DNA of 64,000 bases. Source: Amoebophrya sp. A120 (Eukaryota; Sar; Dinophyceae; Syndiniales; Amoebophryaceae). Shown here piece after piece: positions 44,301 through 53,275 of this stretch (position 1 is the stretch's first letter; each line of letters starts with the position of its first letter). The stretch is taken from positions 248,001-312,000 of the forward strand of contig CAJINV010000014.1 in assembly GCA_905178155.1 (NCBI GenBank). The letters are read 5' to 3'. The notes beneath the pieces are model-generated. The model did not search any database. It saw nothing but the letters and a program-made list of their open reading frames with translations, and was not told the origin of the DNA. Both the position numbers and the translations under genes were made by a program.

Positions 44301-47300
44301 GAGTCGCTCCCTATACCTGTGCAGCATCTTTGCAAAGCATAGCGCGACACCTTCGAGCTCTTTCTGCAGCGGCTGTTGCTGCGCTGCATCCGCACGAGCT
44401 GCGGAAACGCCCGCGCGATTCCGGTCACCTCCAGAGTGTGTTTCCATTCGGAACTGTTCTGGCCCGTCAGGCCGACACAAATTCAGCGGCCACTCTTTGG
44501 GCCACAGAGTGGCGCACCCGGGGAGGCCTCGCAAGAGATCTTGTCCTGCAGTCCGAGGACATAGGTCCCAAATATGCCCAAGCAGGACAGGGGCTTTTTC
44601 TTTGTTGGTTCTAGGTGCGTCCTGTTGCCTGTTGCCACCGTGAGGAGCATGCTACGAATCGAGCAACACAGGCACTAGTGGTTTGGGCCTTTCAAGTTCA
44701 TCGCCGTCATTGGGTGCAGGGAGATCTACAATTATGGCGACAGTGCTGAGATACTTATCTACCCACAACCAACGGCGAGCCATTGGCAGCAGATCTGCGA
44801 GCATGTTTGCTGTTTCGAGACGCGGCATCGAAACGACCTCGCGACGACGTACTGCAGCAGACGAAGCCGGCAGCCTCCATCCCGCCGGAAAACCTGGGAG
44901 CCGAAACCGGAAGGGTGGAGTGGATCCGGGGCCGGAGGTGCTACGGTGTCGTAGCTCTAAAGCCTTAAAGTTAGCGCATCTATTGTGCGCCACTAGCTAG
45001 TTCAGATTTTGTCTTCCATAAAACAACTCCGAGGCCGCGGAATGGGGGTCGGCCTGGGTTGCCGGAACCGAATGCCGCCCAGCGAGTCCCCTGCTATGCG
45101 ATGCATATGCTAAAAAAAATTTTGCATTTTGTGGAAAACTGGGGCCGGTGGAAAATTTTCCCTAACGTAGCAGCCCATAATAGCGACATTCTATCATCAA
45201 GATGACGAGATCAACATGTTGACAGAAAATTTCGTGCCATGCCTGCTTTCTATCTTGCAGGAAAGGAAATCAGCCTAGGCCTGCGCGGCTAGTCTTTTTC
45301 CAGATCTGATAGCTTGTATCGTTTGTGCACAAAGATAGCGTCGTGGTATTCGAAAAGTACCTTAAAGTGGGTTTTGTATAGAGTCTGTATGACCTCCATC
45401 AAAAAGGTCAGCTCTGTGCTGTGTGGCCGCATTTGATGCAAAAGAAAACTACCCTCTTGACCTGTTTCTTGTCCTGTTACCACGGCTGCAACAACCACGT
45501 ACTGATCTTAGAACGAACAAAAATACTCTTACCAGCTCGTAGTCCCATTTCTTCATGAAGTTCACTGCGTAACTCAGGCTCATGCCCCGGAGCTATCCTG
45601 TGTAAAATCCTTGTCAACATCTCCACCGCTTTCGAACCAAGATTACACGCATGTACGCTATAGAAATCTTATCTACACGACCACAAAAATGCGGTATAGC
45701 AAAAATGCGGTATAGCAAAAATGCGGTTAGTTCTTGAAGAACTTGACACGATTACGACAAGAAGTGAGATAAGATTTTACATCAGGCGTAGTACTGGCCA
45801 GTGTTCCATGCTGGCATTCAGCATCGCGGGCCACAATTTGGGATGGTACAGTGTCGCGTACTGGTAGGGCGGCGGTATCTATAGAATGCAAAAGTATGTC
45901 TGGGTCTGGGACGAGATTCGGATTGCAACGGTTGTAATGCTCTGCTGATAGGACCAGGACAAAAAAATGTGTCATGCATAATGCACTACCACGCTGTAGT
46001 TTTGTTGTGATGCAAAAACGCAGAAGTTTCTCATGCACTTTAATACGCAAAATCCATTCACTCGAAAACTTGTCATGCGAGGACCCAGATATCTTTGCAT
46101 GTAATGCATAGTATCGTGGGATTGATCTCCAGGAAGAAAAATTTCGCGGTGAAATGATTTTCCAGTAAGGCCGTCAACACCGTGCTGTCGTAACTGTCAA
46201 TATCTAATTTTATCAAATCAAAGTGCCGCTGCTGGTTGGCGATCTCGGAGTTTTCCAAGATCAGGTCCACGATGTTCATGGAGGTTATGCAATGTTGCAA
46301 AAGCATTGTACTACGTGTGGAAATTGCATCACAAACTTTTTATATGAAGAAGAAACAAGAAATCGCCATGCAGATTCAGGTAGGAGGGCCTAGATGATTT
46401 GTTATGCAAGTGATTGCGACCACTACGATTCATTACAGCACGAATAGCACGATAATTTTGCACAGGATAGGGGTGACTTCCGCGCAAATCACGCTTTGCG
46501 CCGCGGGGAGGTTCTTCTTGAAATTCTTTCGGGCAATTCTGCACTCCTTTTCGTCCTTTTCAAAGTGAATCCCCTTCGCGGCGAAGGACTTGGCAAAGTC
46601 CACGCAGGGACTATCCTATGTAAAAACGTCCCCGTCCCATAGCTGTAGTGCAAATCTGCATGCTAAAAATATTTCTCACGCGGGTCCCCATCTAGAGAAG
46701 CGCTTATTTCTAGTCGTGTTTCGTAATTTGCAATGCTCCAACTAGCACGACGCGCTTGATCTGTGATGCTGCTGAACTAGCCAAACAGGACTACACACAC
46801 GAGGCCAGACTTGTCTTGCGCAACAGCCAAAGCTTGTTGACTTGTCTAGCAGAATTCCCATCTTGACTAGGGGTGGGGGCGTTTTTACACAGGATAGGGA
46901 TCCTCCACCATGCCGTCCTTTGCGCCAATGTTCAAAAACGTTTTTGTCAAGCCGAACCCGCTTTCTTCCAGCAGATACGCGTGAGGGAGGAAGGACGACA
47001 CATTCAGCTGGAGCGTCTCGTTGGTCGCCGCACGGGTGAACGACTGCGAATTGATGTTGCAATCGCTCGTGCCCACCAGAAATCGCTGCCGGTTCCGCCG
47101 CAGCGTCGTCATCGGGATGTTGACGCTGCCTTCGTTGGTCAACGCTAGGTGGTGCTGGACGGCGTCCACCAGGTCGTCGCCCATGGCGCCGTCTTTCAGG
47201 TTGTTTCACTATGCATTGTAATTCTGTCTGGGTATTTAAAAGCGGAACTTCTCATGCGTGCTGCGCCTTCCTACACGGCCTCCTGTGTTGCATAACCAGG

Positions 47301-47967
47301 GGCGAAACCTTTCTTGTCATGCATCAAGTTTGTACTACGTATAGTAGTAGTACCTATTCATTTATGGCGAAGCGTCATAAAAACTTGTCATGGTCGGCTG
47401 CATGTGGAAGTGATTGAAAAAGTATCCGTACTAGTTCAGTATTTTTACAAGTTTCCAGAGACCGATATATTTCTTTGCGATGCATATGAAAACGGTGAAA
47501 ACCATTTGTCCATCTTCGTTCAGCGAGGCATACTTCAGCGGGTTCACCCAGCCTTGGTACCGGACGGCAGCCACGAAGAAGTTGTAGAGGGAGGCCGGGA
47601 GTAGAAGTAATCTGAAAAGAAGGAACAGCATCAAAGAGCGCTGGGCCGGTGTTGTGCTGTCATGCAGTTTCAGAACTTTCGCTGTGCTCGTTCGGATTGT
47701 TCCACTCGATTTCAAAATCGACCTGGGCAAAAATGAAAGCACGTGTCTACTTGGTACGGCGGACAAGGTACAACTTCTACATTTATTTCCATGGGCCGTG
47801 GGTGATTGCGGTTGCCTCTGCAACGCAGAAGGACCACCAGGAGGGACTCGGGTACTCCGAGCAGACCTGGACATCTTTTTCTTTGTCGACGTCAGAAGAG
47901 GAAATTCCACACAAAAAAAGAACGGTACGAAACTAGACGAGCGCCACTCAGCACAACTCTTGAGCAC
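41353..47967 (-). CDS. FkbM-type SAM-dependent methyltransferase
   Basis: Class I methyltransferase of the FkbM family (O-methylation of small molecules or sugars). Seen: SAM-binding FLNIGAKDGMVEDP, then KGIHFEKDEKECRIARKN, then FDLIKLDIDSYDSTVLTALL and FFLEINPTIPPPYQYATLYH, and a terminal domain with GMSLSYAVNFMKKWDYEL and VLFEYHDAIFVHKRY, in the order usual for the family. Exons (minus): about 47610-47487, 47209-46897, 46611-46470, 46285-46111, 45889-45791, 45593-45535, about 45350-45290, and probably 41560-41353 (GFTTPTDEFDCFHKAFVF) beyond a 3.7-kb intron. Five introners are removed in frame. The 5' end between 47610 and 47967 and the 3' end are not settled. The substrate is unknown. Confidence 0.72.
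41659..45171. mobile_element. 3.5-kb composite TIR element with GC-rich core
   Basis: The left end GCTACGTAAGGGAAAATGTT and the next 40 bp are matched in inverse orientation at 45110-45171. A second inverted match links 41819-41870 with 44975-45020 (core TAGCTAG and GGCGCACAATAG). The inner 42640-44640 is strongly GC-rich and unlike its flanks. Open frames of up to 359 codons occur there on both strands, but none has a recognisable family; a chance origin in GC-rich DNA is likely. The element sits in a large intron of the methyltransferase gene. No transposase was recognised. Confidence 0.7.
45594..45790. mobile_element. Introner, family E variant, decayed TSD
   Basis: 197 bp; TATCCTGTGTAAAATC at the left, inverted GATTTTACATCAGG at the right. 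Flanks GGAGC and GTACT do not match, but excision with five bases gives EHWPVRGMSLSYAV in frame. A tandem AAAATGCGGTATAGC repeat lies inside. Confidence 0.65.
45890..46110. mobile_element. Introner, family C, exact TSD GTATC
   Basis: 221 bp; GTATC at 45885-45889 and 46111-46115. Excision gives EINPTIPPPYQYA in frame. Confidence 0.94.
46286..46469. mobile_element. Introner, family A-like
   Basis: 184 bp; TATGCAATGTTGCAAAAGCA at the left, inverted TTTTGCACAGGATA at the right. Flanks GAGGT and GGGGT, one mismatch. Excision gives CAEVTSMNIVDLIL in frame. Confidence 0.88.
46612..46896. mobile_element. Introner, family E
   Basis: 285 bp; flanks GGGAC and GGGAT, one mismatch. Excision gives GMVEDPCVDFAKSF in frame, directly after the SAM-binding motif. 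Confidence 0.9.
47210..47486. mobile_element. Introner, family C variant, decayed TSD
   Basis: 277 bp; TATGCATTGTAATTCTGTCT at the left and an inverted CGATGCATA end at the right. Flanks TTCAC and TGAAA. Excision with five bases gives MVFTVFNNLKDGAM in frame. Confidence 0.75.
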
Positions 47968-48706
47968 CAGTGCAGCAATACCAGGTCTTTCTCAATAAAG
48001 TATACATTTACGTTCCATATTCCCTAGAAAATCGACGACCCAGCGAGCAGGATCATCTATTGTAAGATGTGAAGGTGGTCTATGTGCGCAGCTGCGCCGG
48101 CCTTCACGACCAGAGAGGGGAACGTGTGCTGTCCTCGATTGCGATAAACATAAATCAATATTACGAGAACCACGACAAAAGAAAGCGGAAGGTCCTGGAT
48201 CAATGAAAAAAATCAAAAAGCTCGCCTCTCAAAAGAAAAAAAATGATCCTGCGTAGTTTGGCAGATCTTGTTAAGTATCCACCCTCAACAGGAGCCGAGA
48301 CGATGCTACAGCACCATGGATCTTCTGACAAATGTGGTCGGGAACAAACAAGTTATGATCGCTGTACCGATGCGATCGCCTTCCTCGAGTGATCTCAGCG
48401 TCGACCGGCAAGCGTAAGCCTTGGAATTCAGAAGGCGAACCGTTTCCATTCGACCGTTCTTGTAAAGCAGCACCACGAATAAAATTTTGAATGCGTTCTT
48501 TTTCCTCTTGACATCTCGACGCCAAAGGTAAATTGCTACCGGCGATGCCAGCACGCTCACGACATATTCGCATCATCCTCGCTCCAAAGAAAACCTCCCC
48601 AAAATTATACGTACCATCTTATTCTGAAGCAAAACCGACCAAAATCGGTACTATCAGCAAAACGGCGGCAAAAATAAAGGTTTTTTCGTCCCGATGATGG
48701 ACGATC
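47968..48706. other. Intergenic region with duplicated fragment
   Basis: No intact gene. It contains one copy of the repeat described at 48136-48545. Confidence 0.5.
48136..48545. repeat. Direct repeat, partner of 52669-52937
   Basis: Matches 52669-52937 in the same orientation with several indels. On the minus strand both copies encode a related peptide around RRDVKRKKN and NGRMETVRL, so this looks like a duplicated gene fragment. The frame is not continuous in either copy. Confidence 0.75.
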
Positions 48707-51700
48707 TTAATTTTTTGAACGCAGCCATTGGTATAATTTCGGTCTTGCCCTTGCTTCTTGCATCAGCCGCTCAAGAGCACGATAACAGGCGTCGAGTCTG
48801 TCATATAACCCGACGCGCCCCGCGATAACGTCCCGAGCCCAGCTCTCCGCGTCCGCGTCCCACGTATCCCGACTGAACCTCCCACGATTTTCCATTAATT
48901 CGCTCCAACGCGGCGTTTATGCATTGCAAATATGTCTGGGTCTGGAAGGTTGCAACTTGTGATGCTGCACTTGGATTCCAAAAAAATCTGTATTGCATGA
49001 GTAGCAAAATAAAGGAGTATAATTCTTGCTACAAGGATAGGGCATTTGTCATGCGAAATAGGCATCAAGATGCCCTCAAAAAATATGTGATGCTAGGGCG
49101 TGCATCACAGACATCACGGCTCATGCAAGACGTGCATCACAAGTCTCAGAATCTTCCAGACCCAGACATTTTTACATTTGATAGCGTTCCGAATGGACGC
49201 GGTGCTGGCGGTCCCGTGAACAAGGTTTTTACCCAGGGTGTGGGTATCAAATGTAAAAGATTCTGGGTCTGGAAGATTGCAAGGTTTGTCATGCACATTT
49301 TGCATGACCCGTGACGTCTGTGATGTATGCCCCAGCATCATAAATTTTTTGTGGGCATCTTGATCCCTATCCCGCATGAGAAATCCCCTCTCCGCGGAGG
49401 AAAAACTGGACGCCTCTTGCTGCTCATGCAGTACAGATTTTTTTGGATTCCACACATAGCATCACAAGTTGCATTCTTCCAGACCCAGACATTTTTACAT
49501 TTGATAGTGGGTATTCCTCCTTGGTCCGCGTCCGGAACATACTTCGCCGGCGTGAAGTCGCCCCACTTCTTCTTCAGCATTCTCACCTTCGTAAACCCGA
49601 TTGCCTCAAACAGCATGCCCTTCGCAAGACGTGCACTCCCGAGATCCCAATCTCCGATATATTGATTGAATTTCATCGTGCCGCGAAACATTTCTCGCAT
49701 GTCCTCGACCCGCGACACGTCCCAGCGTTGGCCAATCTCCAACCCGTCAAAGCCGGTCGCTTGAAAAAACATCCTCCGCATCGTGACCACTCTCGAGACG
49801 TCCCACATTTCAATATCAAAAGGAAGAATGCCCCCTCCCCATATCAAGACGAAACTTCTGATGCTGGATTTGAGTACACAAATCAGCTTTGTATTGCAGG
49901 AAAGCATTGCAGTCAGGTCCCCAGGCTAGGTAGGGGCGTACGCGTCTAGTTGTTCAGCATGGCAAGCGGCTCCGCTTTAGGCCCAACAGCATGACAAGTC
50001 GCTTCCATAATGGGGCGGAAGCTTCTGCCCTTGCCTTCTTGCAAAACAAATGTGATTTGTGGCCTCAAATCAGCAACGCAAATTTTCGGAAACATGCCTT
50101 TTCAATATGGGGAGGGGGGATTTTTCCTCTCAATATTCAATCCCGCATCCCGTAAACGCTTGCGTTCTTGCAAACATCCGCTTCATGTTGGTGACCCTAC
50201 TCACGTCCCAGCCTCCCAGGTATTGGTCGAAGCTAAGCGCGCCCTCAAACATGAGAGACATGTCGCGCACGCTCGAGACATCCCAATCGCCAATCATTCC
50301 GTCGAAATCGGTGTGGTTCCGGAACATGCCGCGCATCGTCTTCGCGCCTGATACATTCCACCCAGAAATGTCGTGCTCGAAAGCGTACGGCTTATTTTCG
50401 AGTTGTTGGTCGACATAATTCGCATTACCTCGCTCGCGCCGGCCTTCGCCTTCGTCGGCGCTCGGGCGCTCGAAGAGATAGCTCAAATCCGCGATACTGC
50501 TCACGTCCCAAATTCATATCGGGCCGTATTTCTCCTCCGTTTTCAAAATCTGCTCCTGGGGTTCAGTTGTGCCGAGTCCTTTTCCCTTGTTCATCTTGTA
50601 TCGACGGCGAAAAGAACCACCACCTTGACCAGAACCAACTGTAGAGTGGTCCGCGCGCCGCGCGTATCAAATGTAAAAATGTCTGGGTCTGGGAGAATCC
50701 AGCTTGTCATGCTGATTTTGGATTCTAAAAAAATCTGTATTGCATGAGCAGCAAAGACAGCCCAATTTTTGCTACACGGAAAGAGCATTTGTCATGCGGT
50801 ATAGGCATCAGGAAGCCCTCACAAAATCTGTGATGCATGGGCACGCATCACAGACATCAGGAGTCATGCAACATGTGCATGACAAACCTGGCAATCTTCC
50901 AGACCCAGACATTTTTACATTTGATAGCGCGATCTGCCAATAGGGAGCTAGCGCGTCTTCCAGCTCCTTGCGGTTTCGAAAGGGCGTGTATCAAATGTAA
51001 AAATGTCTGGGTCTGGAAGATTCTGAGATTTGTCATGCATATTTCGGATCACGCAAGTGGCGTCTGATGCAGGCAAAAGCATCACAGGTTTTGAGCACGC
51101 CTCATGATGCCTCTCCCGCATGAGAAACTTCCTACTTGCGCGCCAAGAAATGGACAGCTTTTGGCGCTCATGCAACACAAATTTTTGTGTGTTCCAGAGT
51201 TTGCAGCACAAGCTCCAACCCTTCCAGACCCAGACACTTTTGCACTTGATAGCGTGTAGGTACGCACAACAAACCCGATTTTCACCACCACCACGTCTGC
51301 TCCAGACGAAGATGGGCAGCTGACATCTGCGCCAGTAGGTGGCGCTGAACCTCTCGCAGTCCCTGATATCCTGAGTAAAAACGTACCCACACCAGAGTTG
51401 TAATGCAGATTTGCAAAGACAGGAAGACTTGGAATGCGCATCCCCATGAGAGCTATTTCCAATCGTGTTTTGGAATTTGTGATGCTGTAAACAGGGTGAG
51501 CAGATGAATCTGTGATGCGGCTGCACTTGCTAACCTGCACTACACTGCAGAGTGCAACTTGTCATGCGTGGCTCACAAAACTTCTAGGTTTGTGTTGCAA
51601 AATCCCCATCCTGACTCTGGTGTGGGTGCGTTTTTACTCAGGATACCTGACGTTGTTTCATCAACAGCGTGAAACCGGTTCTGCGACAGCACCCGCTCGA

Positions 51701-52478
51701 GAGTGTCCAGAAAATTTACCTCGTTAAAGTCGGACGGCAAGCAGCGGTCTTTTCTAGACTCTTGCTCGTAAAGATCGGCTTCTTCTTCTTCTTCTTCTTC
51801 CAGCAGCAGGGGCAGCTGGTTTTTGTCCCCGCAGAGAAGCATGATATTCTCGCGAAAGCACCTCCGTTTGCGTCCAGGTCCAGTCTGCTGATGGTGATGC
51901 CGTCGTCGCCACGACCTGCGGCGCTCACTGCGTTCGCCTTCGCTTTTTCGAGCTGCAGAAAACGTTACGCGCGGCTGCGACGGATCGAATGTGAAAGGGT
52001 CCAATACTAGACACAGACTGTCGGCTGCACCGTCGTCGTTTATAATGTCTAACGCTGATGTGTCCCCCCGGTCCTCGTCACCACAGGTGATATCCTTCAT
52101 CTGCTTCTCTTTCGAGTGCTCGCTAAGAGCCCCGCCAAGCATGTCGCAATTGTTGATGAGGTCATCGTCTTCATCATGGTTGTCGACCACAAAAATCTCC
52201 CCTACCGCGCACGCAATCGCCTCCTTCACGTCAATGACCCTGGTTCGGCTTGCACTCCAGCTCCACTCGTGACTGTCCGCGGAGGTATCGCTACCAAATA
52301 AACAGGAACGACCAGGCCGCACGGGTTCGGTAAGAGGTTCCCCAGACAAGGCGTTGCAAACCTCGAGGCGGAAAGCCTGCTCTTTCATCGAGAGGAGATA
52401 GGCCTCCTGCGGCCCGGTAGAAAAGCCGGCGGTGAGAGTGGCTATTATTCTTTGTGGTGAAGTTGAGCAAATAGGCAC
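48707..52478 (-). CDS. DUF285/BspA-like repeat protein with an in-frame TGA
   Basis: Seven exons: 52478-51646, 51366-51252, 50988-50927, 50664-50136, 49813-49507, 49244-49184 and 48917-48707, separated by six introners. Dropping one 5-bp copy at each junction gives exactly 696 codons. The C-terminal half has BspA/DUF285 units: WDVSSIADLSYLFERP, GWNVSGAKTMRGMF, GDWDVSSVRDMSLMFEGALS, GGWDVSRVTNMKRMF, MWDVSRVVTMRRMF, RWDVSRVEDMREMFRGTMKF. These leucine-rich-type repeats are known from surface proteins of protists and bacteria. The N-terminal half is acidic and not recognised; ENIMLLCGDKNQLPLLL is only faintly like a helicase motif. Odd: in the first unit the frame reads KYGPI, TGA, IWDVSS. Since TGA is used as a stop elsewhere here, the gene is either broken by one codon or split in two. 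Confidence 0.75.
48918..49183. mobile_element. Introner, family C, exact TSD GCGTT
   Basis: 266 bp, forward orientation of family C. GCGTT at 48913-48917 and 49184-49188. Excision gives APRPFGTPRWSELMEN in frame. Confidence 0.95.
49245..49506. mobile_element. Introner, family C, reverse orientation, exact TSD GTGGG
   Basis: 262 bp; the interior is the reverse complement of the neighbouring family C copy. GTGGG at 49240-49244 and 49507-49511. Excision gives QGGIPTPWVKTLFT in frame; only 61 bp of exon separate it from the previous introner. Confidence 0.95.
49814..50135. mobile_element. Introner, family B, exact TSD TTCAA
   Basis: 322 bp; TTCAA at 49809-49813 and 50136-50140. Excision gives TGCGIEMWDVSRV in frame. 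It shares its interior with the 813-bp family B element at 20192. Confidence 0.95.
50665..50926. mobile_element. Introner, family C, exact TSD GCGCG
   Basis: 262 bp, forward orientation; GCGCG at 50660-50664 and 50927-50931. Excision gives APYWQIARRADHST in frame. Confidence 0.95.
50989..51251. mobile_element. Introner, family C, reverse orientation, exact TSD GCGTG
   Basis: 263 bp; GCGTG at 50984-50988 and 51252-51256. Excision gives VVRTYTPFRNRKELED in frame. Confidence 0.95.
51367..51645. mobile_element. Introner, family E, exact TSD CCTGA
   Basis: 279 bp; CCTGA at 51362-51366 and 51646-51650. On the sense strand the duplication is TCAGG, so here, unlike almost all others, a GT-AG boundary is possible. 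Excision gives AVDETTSGTARGSA in frame. Confidence 0.95.
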
Positions 52479-53275
52479 TTGAGAACGTAGTTACAACACT
52501 TCAGATCATCTTAAAGTAGCGAAAGATGAAATTTTTAAGTAATATTGTGAGGCAAAACTGCGGGGATTTATCGATTAAAGCCGAATGGTGCCAACTTGGA
52601 TGTCACATGGCGGGTACACTGAAGACCCGAAAGGAGCGGACGAGGGCCCATGCTGGAGTCCTCCATATCGATTGCGATAAGCATCAATCAGTACGAGAAC
52701 CGCGACAAAAATGACCGGAAAAGGTCCTGGATGAAAAATATCAAAAAGCTCGCCTCTGAAAAGAAAAAAAATGATCCAGCGTCGTTTGGAAGATCTCAAG
52801 TATCCACCCACGAGACGATGCTACAGCATTGGAATTCGTAAGGCGAACCATTTCCATTCGACCGTTGTCAAGCAGCACCACGAATTCGAATTCGTTCTTT
52901 TTCCTGTTGACATCTCGACGACAGAGGTAATTGCTACGTACCCACATGTACTCGACTTTTTAACCTATATTCTTGGATAATTGATCAATTGATCATCTTT
53001 ATTTGCGTCTGCCTCGCGAAATAAAACGTCTGAAAATATTACACCAACCTGTTAGTTTGATGCTGTATACGATTTTCTGGTGCCCACTGCGTTCTTGCCC
53101 ACCTCCTCAGAGGATGAACTACAGGCAGCGGGCGTGTGCGGCCGCAGTTTATTGTTGTATAGTAAATGTAGGTGGCTCGGGCTCCTGCGTCTCCACTTCG
53201 ATCGGAGGGCCGCGAAGTAGAGAATCTACTTCTAAGTACACGATGCAAAGAAGAGGAAAAACAAGTAACTCATCC
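52479..53275. other. Intergenic region with duplicated fragment
   Basis: No intact gene. 52669-52937 is the second copy of the direct repeat at 48136-48545. Confidence 0.5.
52669..52937. repeat. Direct repeat, partner of 48136-48545
   Basis: Shorter copy; on the minus strand it encodes RRDVNRKKNEFEFVVLLDNG followed by RMEMVRLTNS. It flanks the DUF285 gene on the side opposite to its partner. Confidence 0.75.

Noticed and set aside
51646-52000. Helicase domain in the N-terminal half of the DUF285 protein
   Set aside because: Only LLCGDKNQLPLLL resembles a helicase motif; no Walker A or other motifs are visible.
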